Shown piece by piece: positions 36,335-47,346 of a stretch of 64,000 nucleotides of DNA (the first letter of the stretch is position 1; every line of letters begins with the position of its first letter). The stretch covers positions 310,001 through 374,000 of the forward strand of contig JAACJM010000014.1 of the NCBI GenBank assembly GCA_013368315.1. Direction: 5' to 3'. A model generated the notes under the pieces. It saw only the letters and a program-made list of their open reading frames with translations. It was not told the DNA's origin and made no database searches. The position numbers and the translations under genes are program-made. Origin of the DNA: Tetrapyrgos nigripes (lineage: Eukaryota > Basidiomycota > Agaricomycetes > Agaricales > Campanellaceae).

Positions 36335-39048
36335 TCAGCGCCAGTACACGCCCTCACATTGACCTTTAATGAGGTCTGCGGCCTATAGAGGGTAAACGGT
36401 CAAAAAGATATAAAATGAATGAGGAAGTCAGCTACAAACCTTTTCAGCAACAGCATAGAGGGTGGATTGTATGTGGGCAGCAAGCATAATGGGCATGACA
36501 CTGAAACGTATCAGTTCGCAAAGTGAAGACACGAAGCAGCCTACAACGTAGCGTACCCAGCATCAACAACCCTAAGGTTCGACGTCCCGTAGACCTTTAG
36601 GCAAGGATCAACGACACCGCCTATCTCTCGCGGAGCCATGATCGTTGAACCTGATAGGCAGCTGAATGAGACAGTTTTCCCGGCACATTCAGTCACAGTA
36701 CATACCGAGCGGATGGAAAGAAGTCTAAGTGCGTTGAAGATGCAACAGGAAGAACCATTACAATCGTGACATCCAAGGAGAGATAGGAAACTCACACTCG
36801 CCACAGCACGAACGTAATTTTCAAACTCCTCCGTGGACTGTATCGCTGGTCCAGGGGTCGCGGGTGAGTCATACAATTCGGCAAAGGGACCTTGCTCAAG
36901 AATGCTTCGCGCACTTCGGGCAGCGATAGCCATGACTTTGGCATCTGCGGTGGAATGAGGTTACCAGCATGACCCAACGCAGATTCTACGGAGGGCGGAC
37001 AGACCGAAAGAAAAAATCAAGGTATTTCGGGTCAATCTTTGGAGCAGCAAGAGGATCCGAACTGTTGATATGTACTGAGCCACGGCTGAAAGGACGCTGG
37101 ATGCATGCCAAAGAATCCAAGTCAAAACGTTTCTGGAAGATTAATCAAAATCTTGCATACCGAGTTGATACCAGCAACCGTAATATAGCTTTTGTTGTTT
37201 TCAAGGGTGATGGTTCCCACTACCATCGCAAATCAAGGTCAGCATACATTATCACGGCGAGATGCAAAACACTCACTGGGTAACATCCCAAACTCAACTT
37301 GTGCGACCGACTCTGATTCTAGTTGACGTCTGATTAACTCATAGGTTCGTCTCGCAAGCGGGGTCAAGCTTTTGTTCTGGATTTCCCAATCCAAGGTGCT
37401 CAGGAGGCAGTCAAACTCATCCTGCGAAATGAGATGCTGTAATGGTTCGAAACCAAATATCGCACTCGTGGCTGCTAGCAGACCAGTATGTTTCGAAGCG
37501 CTAAGAAGCATGTCAGTATGAAGCGAGGGGAGGATATAGATCACAAATCGCTCTATGCGTACTAGAGTTCCATCTGTTCCTGGGCGAAAGTGGCATTGTT
37601 GCGGAATAAGTCTGTAAAGAGATGGGTTTGCTGTCATAAGAGCGAAACTCATTACACACCCCAAGTTTCAGGAGCGGGATCTTTGAGCAGGAAGTCCGCT
37701 TGGAGAAGGAGGTGATCCTACTCAGATGATAAGGATGTTATCACTAGCAGAGAATCTCTCTACGAAACGACTTGCCTGGAGATTTTCACCAACACCAGGG
37801 AGGTCGATAATTACTTCGATGCCATACTCGTTCAGGATATCTGACTGGCCGATGCCGCTTAGCTCCAGAAGTGCAGGACTCTGGAAAGAGCCTGCGTTGA
37901 ATTAATACCATTTAACGATTGCTTCCCAAAACACAACACTGACCAGCGGAAAGGATGACCTCCTTGTTTGCCTTGACGGTGAATGTTTTTCCATTGACTG
38001 AGTACTGCACACCGGTCGCCCTGACTTCATCATATCCTAGCAAACTTTTATCAAAGTCTACCTTGGTAACCTGTGCAAAGACAAAGGTCAGATCGATATA
38101 AAATGAAGCGACGTGCCCTCATATGAGCCCCAGAAAGGAGGAGAAGATTGGGTCTGTCCTGTACTGGTACAAAGTACGCATTTGCAGAGTAAGTTCGAAT
38201 ACCGTTCACTTCGTCCACGGTGCGAGGGCTCTGCCATATACCAGTTGCATCACCGCTTGCCTGTATGATCGGTCGTCAATTCGAACTCGAATGCATACAG
38301 ACCGAAAATCACTGACTGGATCAGAGTTTGCGGATGAGTTGGTAAACTGCACAAAACTATTAACGTAAGGGACAGCCAGATCCAAGACATAGTTCACGAT
38401 GCGGTTGTAAGAGACTTTCAATGGACCGTCTCGTCCTCGGAAAGCGGTATTCGCCCCTGGTGCATCCTCTGCACCAGGAATTACACCCGTATCTCCGGGT
38501 GTGACCGCTTCGGCCTTCTTGAAATAAGGCAACAGACCGTCCCAGTCCCAGCCCGGATTCCCTAAAGCTGCCCAGCTATCATATTCGGGTTTCGATGCTC
38601 TGTTTTCTACCATGAAATTTAAAGCGCTGGAGCCACCAACAATTTTTCCTCTTGAAGAAGGCATGAACGCAAGGAATATTCGAAACATGAGGTTTTTACC
38701 TCGATGAAAACACGGAGCGATTTTGAAGGCCAGGTTGTGGTACAGTGGACAAACTCCAGTCCCAGCGAGGGTTTCCTAACGATTGACCAAAGTAGACTAA
38801 AAAGGTCACAATGAGATTAGCACAAGAAGCCAAACTGCCCTGAAGGACGACCACTTACATGGGACATTGATGAAGTCCTCATCCAGAATGAGCTCCCCAG
38901 CCTCAATGACCCCAACAGTTATACGGCCGTCCTCCGAAAGCCTGTTGGCTAGAACTAACCCTGCGGTACAACCCCCAACGATAATGTAGTCAAAACAATG
39001 ATTTGCAAAGGCTTGGGGATCTGTAGTCAAGCCTATAGAATTCGTCAT
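36335..39048 (-). CDS. GMC-family FAD oxidoreductase (aryl-alcohol/glucose oxidase-like)
   Basis: FAD-dependent alcohol or sugar oxidase/dehydrogenase. The N-terminal Rossmann stretch is [19 protein letters not shown], where a Cys (codon 38968-38970, TGT) stands at the second Gly of GxGxxG. Then come [20 protein letters not shown] and [17 protein letters not shown], and near the C-terminus [20 protein letters not shown], whose His is the likely catalytic base. [20 protein letters not shown] and [15 protein letters not shown] follow before TGA 36335-36337. About a dozen introns; the frame is open throughout. The start is uncertain. ATG 39048 lacks a leader, but an open stretch starting at ATG 39157 or 39163 (MPMRFFAFLSIAFSLLC) looks like a signal peptide and may be a first exon whose splice I could not settle. 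Confidence 0.8.
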
Positions 39049-39715
39049 CGGTAAAAATGGTCTGCGGTACTGGTACACAGCACACACCTCTTAGGCGGGT
39101 ACAGTAGATGGGGCATAAGAGGCTGAATGCGATTGAAAGGAAGGCGAAGAAGCGCATGGGCATTGGGCGCTATCAAAGTTCAGTTATCAGAATCCGCCAA
39201 GAATCCGCAGGGATTTATTGGAAAATTCGGATTTGATTTTGACAACATGGAACTCGAGGAGGTGAAAAGTTAGCCCGTTGGATCCGCGGCAAGGCGGGAT
39301 ACAGTAATAAGGTGATCGTTACGGTACGCTAGCCCGGGCCGGCGTTTCTGAAATCTTTTTTTGTACTTGGCCTGCAGCTGCAGATGATGATGACGTCCAG
39401 AGCATGTACATGAGGCATATGCATGAGGGTTCACCTCGCCAAGCTCTCTCCTTCACGTTTATCGTGGTGATATATTGTGTACATACCATTTTTACTTTGT
39501 TTTATATACTATATATACTGTGTCCTGGAATTTGCTTGCATTGCGCTCTCACTGTTCATTGAGATTGATTTCACTCCTCTTGCAACATGCTCTTTCTTCA
39601 TTCATCACTATAAAGCTGGAGCAAAGCGACGGTCGCTCCTTTGTGAGATTTTAAGATCCAAGACCATGCGCAAACTGTGTGTTCACGTCAGTCTCATTAT
39701 TCTCTTCCACAGAAA
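39049..39715. other. Intergenic region (may hold the signal-peptide exon of the GMC gene)
   Basis: The hydrophobic frame at about 39070-39163 on minus reads as a signal sequence. An AT-rich run near 39490-39520 (TTATATACTATATATAC) is probably non-coding. Confidence 0.4.
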
Positions 39716-41538
39716 TCAGGTCAGATCGTTACTTACCCCGTATTGCATCGGATTAGGTCCTCTCACAGGCGACAAAGGCATATCTACATCATACTCTGAA
39801 GTGGTCTCGACATCATGCCCCACGTACTGAGGATGCTTCGAAGTTGTGATCTCGGACAGCCTTCTGGATGCACCGGAGGCAGTCGCTCTAGGCCCTATAG
39901 TCGAAAGTTGAACGGATTGACAGAAGCCCCGAGTTCGCTCCTCGTCAACTGTCGGAGTGATCTGCGTCTCCATCTCGAGGTCTTTGTTCTGAACGCGTGC
40001 GTTCAAGTTTGCCAACAAGACGTTGGAGTACCTGAGATGGGATTTAAGTGCGTCAATAAGCTGGCGACAGAAGTAGACCGGAACAGCAGAACTGACAACT
40101 TCCCAAGTAAGAAAGCGCTGATGATTGTCGTCAGTAAACTAACTATGAAGAGAGTCCGCTACTGGTGAACACTTACGGAGCTTGATGGTAATTATTGTCC
40201 TTGTACACCACAAACAAAATCAAATCGATGAAAGCTGCTATAGCAGTAACAGCTCCCGTATTGACAGCGTTCACCAAGAGACGAGTTATCAACGTTTCTG
40301 ACCGTTTTGTGACGGCTTTAGCTTGGGCCCTTTTGAGCTAGGGGTTGTAGAATCAGATTAGGAGGCTCATGATTGCGTAAACTATGAAGCTCACCACAAA
40401 AAGCATGCACATAGCAATGAGAATATCGGCAACAAAAGACCCTGCTAACCAGACCGTGAAGCCGCTAGACAAGGAAGGTAACAGAGCCAGATCGCTGTTA
40501 ATGGTGAACTAAATACCCGAATTGAACAAACAAAGGTGTCAGTGCATGTCAAGGAATCTGAAAAGCTGGTAATACCCTGATAGAGGCTACCTAGGGCACG
40601 GTCAGTAAAATCCTAATATTCAAGACATAATTTCTGTCTTTACCAAAGCACTAGTGCATTGCATCAACGCGACCTGCGGGTTGATCAATGAAAAGGAAAA
40701 AAAAGGCACAAGGCATTGTTCTCTACCAGTACGATCAACACCGGAAAGATATAACCATACTTCCCAGGCATGAGATGCCATAGTCGCCTGTGATGAAGGT
40801 CAGAGCACGAAGAGATTTGAAGCAAGAAGTCCCACCAAGCAAAAAAGATCTGGACTACAGCCGAGACTGCACGAAGATCCATTAGATACTTCAACAGTCG
40901 CCCAATAACGCGATAAAAGACTGACGTATAGGATTGACGATACTCAGTGATAATGAAGACCTCGGAACATCGACCAGGATGCGGGGATCACCCCAGCCCG
41001 AGACGAGTGTTTTGTAGGCGTAGTCTGTTGAAAGCGCTGTTTGGATCAACTCTCCGATGAAGAGGAAGTACACTGACAGCAATAGGTGAGGAAAGGTCAC
41101 ATTGGGACAGGGCCATGAAAACGCACCGACAGCTTTGATAGCTTTTCTGTCATCGTGACATTCGAGGTAGTAAATGTCTATGAAGGTGAGATTTCGTTTC
41201 CTGCGTATTGCGACAAGTACTCACAGAATTGAAGCCCCAAAGTTCCCAATAACAGCCTGGTCATGATACTTTCGTCAATAACGCCTTAAGGAATATACAA
41301 CACAAAACTAGAAAGAAAAGGCAGATTGTCAGGGTGGCACCAATTGCATGAATGTCCCTACGCACCTTCAACGATTCACCAATTCAGGATAATACCAACG
41401 AACTAGAAAAGAGAACCGTCATCTATCTGCCAGACAGCTCATGGAGCCACTAACAATGGGACCAATCCTGTTTAAATGAAAATAAGCTCGATAAACAGTG
41501 CAGCAGAGGTAAACCCACAATTCCTGAGTTGTGGTCAT
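39716..41538 (-). CDS. DUF6534-type multi-pass membrane protein
   Basis: Seven-helix-like membrane protein of a family greatly expanded in Agaricomycetes; function unknown. The start MTTTQEL is at ATG 41536-41538. Splicing by eye gives IGPIFVGIILNWLLLGTLGL, QFYIYYLECHDDRKAIKAVV, YFLFIGELIQTALSTDYAYK, TLVSGWGDPRILVDVPRS, VVQIFFAWRLWHLMPGKYGY, IFPVLIVL, SGFTVWLAGSFVADILIAMC and the DUF6534 core LITRLLVNAVNTGAVTAIAA. The cytosolic tail is hydrophilic, ending GVSNDLT at TGA 39716-39718. About ten short introns. The WGDP and FAWR motifs are typical of the family. Some splice sites near the N-terminus are tentative. Confidence 0.78.
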
Positions 41539-42187
41539 GTCCGGCTAAAGGAGAGGAAGGTATCGAAGGCAGCAAGTATGGACGTGGTCTGAAGCAAACC
41601 TGTTGCTCGAGTTACACAACGCTGGCGCGTCCAAGTCATCAGTGGGCGTTATATTTGCCAGACAGCCCGAGATACACGGAAGTCGTTTGGAAATTACTAC
41701 TTCCGAGACAATCGTCCACTATCTCCACTTGTTTATTTTTCAAATTTCACAAACATTCTCGGAATACATCAGGTTTGCCCAAGGTTTGCCATGGATTTCC
41801 TCCAGTATTGAAGCTTTAAAGCTTTAGGAACTAGGTGGGTACGCTGGCTTACGCTGGAAGAGCTAGAAGGAACCCTTCCCGGGTCAATTTTGGCTGAGAT
41901 CTCGGATAATTGTTAACCAAGGCTCAACAAGCGCAGACAAATTGCAAATCATTTTGGGGCGGCCGACTTCGGGAGACGATGATTTGACTATGCAGAAACC
42001 TTACAGCGCTAGTAGATTAGAATCCGTTCTGTAGATGAGCATGTCAAATTCTGTACCATGGCACGCTTTCCATCTCGGCCACCTAGAAAGCCTTGCTTGA
42101 CTGTCCAGTCATGATTTCGGAAAAGGAGGATCAACCCATAATTATAGAAAGTATCGTACACAAAAGTAGCCGTCATGCAACAAGCCC
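41539..42187. other. Intergenic region
   Basis: Lies between the DUF6534 start and the p24 gene 3' end. Short frames only. A small repeat GAAGCTTTAAAGCTTTAGG lies near 41809-41828. No gene. Confidence 0.4.
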
Positions 42188-43000
42188 CTAGTCGATGAGA
42201 TACTTGCGCTTAAAGAAGGAACGCAAGTGAAATATTTGCCACACACCGAGTCCACAGAGCGAGAGTATCGTGAACCAGGCAAAATTTTGGACTCGTTGGT
42301 TGGTAGAAACTGCATAATGACAGAATCAGTTTCCCGCCAAGTACTATCTATGCATGGAGTACGTACCATTGGTGTCGGTGAACCTTTCTTCTCTTCGTTT
42401 AAGGTAATTCATCTCGTCTACAATTTCCTTTACAATGCCTTCGAGTTTCCGCATCTCGGTCTCCAGTCCAGATAGGGATTCTTGGTTAGCAATGGCACTG
42501 TAAAAAGAACAGTCATGAAACCTGTGCAAGTGAATAAACTGGACACGTACTTGTAGTCGACTGCATCAGCGCCGATGTCTACGTCTAGGTCTACAATTCT
42601 GGCCATCTTCGCAGCTTGGTCAGCTGAGGAAGCTGATCGAAGTTACATTAGACCTGTCGCGACGTGCAAAGGGACTAGACATACAGCCAGTCATGGTATT
42701 CTTGAAACAAACGCCTACTTCACCCTCGGAGTGAGTAGTAATTGCAAGCCGTGTTTCTCCGCTAATATCCCTCTTGCTTAGGTATACGTTCTTCTGAGGA
42801 CTAGAGTCCACAATGTCGACATCAACACGCTGTCCATTTCCAGGGCCTACGTTGGCGGTGACAATAACTAGCGAGTTTTTATGTGCTGGGTTCCATATGC
42901 ATTTTGAAGAAGGGTATCGCATCGACTGGAGATGGAACTTTACAGCATTTGATTGACCAATAAATAGGAGGAATAGAAGGAAAAGTAGTCGTCCGAGCAT
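42188..43000 (-). CDS. ERV25: p24/emp24 (GOLD-domain) cargo receptor, Erv25/p24-delta-like
   Basis: Type I membrane protein of COPI/COPII vesicles cycling between ER and Golgi. The signal peptide MLGRLLFLLFLLFIGQSNA is followed by the GOLD domain, with paired Cys in SKCIWN and VGVCFKN. Later exons give ADQAAKMARIVDLDVDIGAD, a coiled coil (SLSGLETEMRKLEGIVKEIV, NYLKRREE), a transmembrane segment, and the tail FFKRKYLID ending at TAG 42188-42190. The di-Phe and dibasic tail is the expected COPI/COPII sorting signal of the delta subfamily. Exons join in phase. Divergent from the galactonate dehydratase gene with 213 bp between start codons. Confidence 0.9.
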
Positions 43001-43213
43001 CGTGATGAGGTGGTCCAGGAGAACGTTGGGCGTTTATTTGTTCTGGAGACTGTCGCCAAACATTTGAGGTCAGATTCTGCCCGGGCCGGGCTTCGAGTCT
43101 TCTCATTCACACCATGGTCGGCTAAGATTGAGACGAATCGTATCCTCGTTCTTCCAGCTGGGTTTGTCAAAGTCCTGTTCGAAGCCTTTCGTCTGTCCGA
43201 CTATCAACGGAGC
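43001..43213. promoter_or_regulatory. 213-bp bidirectional promoter region
   Basis: The only sequence between the start codons of the p24 gene (minus) and galactonate dehydratase gene (plus). No TATA box is obvious on either strand. Confidence 0.4.
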
Positions 43214-44912
43214 ATGGCTAGCAAGAGTCTGATCACCAAGATTGAAATGTTTCGCGTCCCTCCAAGATGGCTGTTTGTCCGTGTTGAAACTACTGATGGG
43301 ATAGTCGGATGGGGTGAAAGTACTCTCGAAGGTCATACAGAGGCAGTTGAAGGAGCTTTTGGCGACCTTCAACGTTTTATTGGAGCTGAAGCTGATAATA
43401 TCGCCGATATATGGCAGGTGCATACATCTTGAGCACCTTTCTTTTCATCTTGCTGATCTACGGATTCAGGAAGCATATATGGGAAGATTCTATCGGGGAG
43501 GTCCAGTGCTTATGTCTGCTCTCTCTGGTTTGGACATTGCTCTTTGGGACATCAAAGGCAAGAAGTATGGCATTCCGGTGTGGAAGCTCTTAGGCGGAAA
43601 AGTTCGCGACAGAATCAAAGTATATGGCTGGATAGGTGGCGACAAGCCGGATGATGTCCTCGATGCTGCAAAGGCTAGGAAGGCAGAAGGTTTTACTTGT
43701 GTCAAAATGAATGCAACGGGTATGATCATCAAAATGCTTTCTGATGTCGGATTTGACGATTCCCAGATATTGTGGCCCGAGTCGATACACCTGCAGTCCT
43801 CAAAGGCACTGTCGAAAGAGTGCGACAGGTCCAGTGAGTGATTATTGATGGCAGTATCTGAAAAGAAAGACTTGAGTACGCGCAGGTCGGTTGGCTTGGA
43901 CGTGGGCATAGATTTCCAGTGAGTATGGTTGCAAATTTCCTAGGAACTGACTGATTGCGGTACCAGTGGTCGCCTCCATAAGGGAATGGCAAAACAGCTC
44001 GCCAAGTTACTGGAACCACTGCACCCTCTTTTCATTGAAGGTCTGTCTGACGACCGTTGCCTTCGCCATATCGTTGACAAATTTTACAGAGCCTCTCTTA
44101 CCCACCCAACCGGAAGAGATTGCAGATATCTCTAATGCCGTTTCAACGCCAATTGCACTGGGTGAACGACTCTATACTCGGTTTGATTTCCGCCCTTACT
44201 TAGAGCGACGGGTGATCGACATTGCTCAACCAGACGTATGACTTTGGTCTTTACTTTTTAGAGTGATGGCTTGCTCAAGAGTTTCAGGTGTCACACTGTG
44301 GCGGTATTACCGAACTGCACCGTATTGCAGCACTAACAGAGACATATGATGTGACTTTGGCGCCTCATTGTCCTCTAGGTTAGTCTTTCGAAGGAATTGT
44401 TGAGGGCTGTTTTCAAGATTTTTTTTCATTAGGACCCATAGCATTAGCTGCGTGTATGCAAGTGGCAGCGTGCGCTCCAAACTGTGAGTAGATTTTGAAG
44501 GCCCAACTTCAGCATCAGTAACTGATCTTTCTGTGCAGTCGGAATCCAGGAAATGAGTTGGAAGGTAAGTTTCACTCGTCTTCGTTCCTTCACTCTTGTC
44601 TGATGATCTGTCATTAGATGCATTACAACATCACAGCAGAAGACAATCCTGACGCTGAAGCAGATTTGTTTACATATATCTCCAACTCAGAAGTGTTCGC
44701 CGTGAAAGATGGGCATATTAGTGTTTTGGAAGGTATGCAGATTACAGTATTAGCGTCGTCTGCATTTCCTAATGGCTTTACCAGGACCTGGCATTGGCAT
44801 TGAGATTGACGAGAAACGCGTCAGGGAAGCGTCTCAGAAATATGTAACAACTCAGAGTCCCTGGCGCAATCCAGTTTGGAGGGGAGTTGATGGAAGTTTA
44901 GCTGAGTGGTAG
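43214..44912 (+). CDS. Galactonate dehydratase-like enzyme (enolase superfamily, MR/MLE subgroup)
   Basis: Mg2+-dependent sugar-acid dehydratase, most like D-galactonate dehydratase (DgoD). The start [19 protein letters not shown] is at 43214. The capping domain has [18 protein letters not shown] and [20 protein letters not shown]. Barrel residues follow: VKMNAT, the metal ligand Asp in [12 protein letters not shown], Glu in FIEEPLLP, Glu in [12 protein letters not shown], then [12 protein letters not shown] and the His in [15 protein letters not shown]. The end is [16 protein letters not shown] at TAG 44910-44912. About nine exons, all open. L-galactonate or a related aldonate is also possible as substrate. 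In fungi, sugar acids arise from pectin, but no other pathway gene is present here. Confidence 0.88.
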
Positions 44913-45215
44913 TTCTGTACACAATGTAAACTGTATTTTTGAGACTGGGATGTAGTAGTGAAAAGCGACTACAGGATATTAGCGAAATTCCATGAAAGAA
45001 GTAGCGCTGTTAAAAAGATAAGGAGTGGTAGACTTCCTCGCTATCGTGTTCAGGAACGGGAATGGGGGGGAGGTTTGGTGTCTACTCGAGAAGCATGGAA
45101 ACGACACGATGCCTCAGAACGCGCCAATGCAGCATCAAAGCAAGAAACTCCCACGCGTCGGTGTCTTACTTCCAACTTCGAAGACAGTCGTGCTCTTCCC
45201 TTTTCTTAGTCTACG

Positions 45216-46776
45216 ATGGCAGACGCTGGTGAGGCGACGTCTGTGATATGGTATCTTTCGTTGTCATACTCACGACCACTTCCTTTGCTCATCATACCCA
45301 GGCTTTTTCAAAGGCACTTCCGCCGACCAGGACAGGCGCTTTTCTGATAAAGAGCTCAAGCTTCTCAAAACCATGAAATTTCCACCTGAATTTGACAAAA
45401 AGGTCATTCCATTGCTGTTTGTAGACTAAACCGGGAATGCTGAACGTGTCGTTGCAGGTTGACATGCGTAAAGTCAACATGGAAGTCATCCGACCATGGA
45501 TCGCGAAAAAAGTCACCGAACTCGTGGGTCTTGAGGATGAAGTGGTTGTTGAGTACGCTATGGGCTTACTTGAGGATAAGTCTACACCAGTCAGTTCGTT
45601 TATATCGTTATTTTACATTGTCTAAAAATTATGGCAGACACCCGACCCCAAAAAGATGCAAATCAACCTGACTGGCTTCCTTACCAAGGATACTCCTTCT
45701 TTTATGACAGCACTATGGAAATTACTTATTGAAGCCCAAGAAGGTCACGGCGGTGTACCCCGAACAATGCTTGAAGAAAAGAAAGAAGAAATGCGTAGGA
45801 GTCGTGCAAACAACGCGCACGCGTTGGATGAAAGAGACCGCAGAATGCGTTTGGATGAAATTCGTGATGGTGAACGTGGTGGAAGAGGAGGTGGAAGGGG
45901 TAGAGGGCGTGGCAGAGGGCGTGGACGTGGAGGATACGATGACGGTCGGGGACGAGAAAGGGATAATGGCTGGGGTGGCCGTGGCGAGGTAAGACCCTTG
46001 GCTCTCTTATTGTCATAGCCTAATACTCACCATTTTTCTCAAATAGGGCCGGCGTCGTTCGCCACCTCGTCGAAGGTCCCGTTCTATCGCTTCTTCTCGA
46101 GGTTCTCGAAGTCCACCTCCTAGGCGTAGACGTTCTCCGTCACGATCTGTCTCTCGCTCACCTCCTCCGAGGAGAAGGCGCTCTCCATCCTACACTCCTC
46201 CTTCCAGGCGTTTCCGTGATCGTGATAGTCGAAGTCCACCTGCACGAAGACGTCATGTGTCGCGTTCTCCTACCCAGAGCCCCAGCCGTTCGCGAACTCC
46301 CCCTTCTCGAAGCTATGGTAAACGTCGGCGGAGCTCCAGTCCTCCGCGCAAAAGGAGAAAGAGTTACTCCAGATCAAGATCACCTCCTCGCCGAAGTCCT
46401 TCCAGAGACCGCCGAGGCGGTGGTGGCAAAGGAAAGAGCACTCGGCATTACAGCCGTAGTTCCAGCAGCAGAAGTCCTTCTCCAAAGCAATCGCCTACAT
46501 TAGATCGTATGGATGTTGATCCTAAACCGATGGGGCTCAAAATCAAAGGTCAAGCTGATGTTGAGAAGGCGAAGAGTAAATGGGAAGATGACGAAGATAG
46601 GGCACAGGTAGGCGACCAGTCAACTCTAGTTATGGTTATGCTAACAGGATAAGGAGTAGCAGGCGCCGGCTAGCCCGACGAAGGAAGAACTTGAGCAGAA
46701 AGAAAACGAGCTCAAAGAAAAAGCTCTTCGGAACAAAGTTCTCAAAACTCGGAAGAACAGTGGTAGTGGTAACTAA
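45216..46776 (+). CDS. SRRM1/SRm160-like splicing coactivator with PWI domain and RS region
   Basis: Nuclear RNA-processing factor. The start MADAG is at ATG 45216-45218, spliced to FFKGTSADQDRRFSDKELKL. The PWI domain is plain: FPPEFDKK, VNMEVIRPWIAKKVTELVGL, EDEVVVEYAMGLLED and INLTGFLTKDTPSFMTALWK. A helical stretch (EEKKEEMRRSRANNAHALDE) and an RGG/RG-rich run at about 45880-45985 follow. A long Arg/Ser/Pro region with many RRRSPS units extends from about 46050 to 46490. The tail has MDVDPKPMGLKIKGQADVEK and a Lys/Glu-rich helix ending SGSGN at TAA 46774-46776. Expected to bridge exon complexes and spliceosomal proteins. Confidence 0.88.
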
Positions 46777-47346
46777 TCCGTTTCACATTTCATTCTCCTC
46801 CAAGTGTCCTTTCTCACCACCTCTCTCTGCCCGTTTGAAACGATTAGCGTTGTTCTATGCACCTTCTTTTCCGGACTCGAGATATTTTGAAAGTTTCCTA
46901 ACATTAGAACTGCGGCGTCTTTTGTATCTTTGGGTCGTCATTGATAATCTAACCAAGTTTGCCGCAAGGGCTCCATATCCGGATCTCAATCACTTTGAGG
47001 GTCGGTGACAGTTGCGACTATAATGCCTCGGGCCAACCCCGGACTTGAACGATTTCATCGAAGGTCGGCATCGGGACTTAAACAACACTACTATCAGTGT
47101 TTTTTCCGAAGTTTTGTAATGTCCTTCCATTGACACTGCAGGTTGTCGAGAAAGACTATGTAGTCAGGTGGCGGAATTTCTCCGTACCTGTTCATCGACT
47201 ATTCATCAGAGGATGAAGTGCGGAGAATAGGCAAGGCCGACCTACGGACATGACGTCTGATCTTTGCACGCTAATTTCCTTTTTCCTCTCTTTCAATGTA
47301 TAAATGCAAGGACGATGTTAGTTTTCAACACCTTCCCTTTCCAGCC
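46777..47346. other. Intergenic region, LPMO promoter
   Basis: No coding sequence is supported. A TATAAA at 47299-47304 lies 43 nt upstream of the LPMO start codon. Confidence 0.45.
47299..47304 (+). promoter_or_regulatory. TATA box of the LPMO gene
   Basis: TATAAA preceded by a C/T-rich stretch (CTCTCTTTC). The spacing implies a short 5' leader before ATG 47347. Confidence 0.5.

Noticed and set aside
42620..42660. Apparent C-terminus of the p24 protein after VGVCFKNTMTGC
   Set aside because: The stretch is intron read-through; the next exon (SADQAAKMARIVDLDVDIGA) continues the GOLD-family protein.
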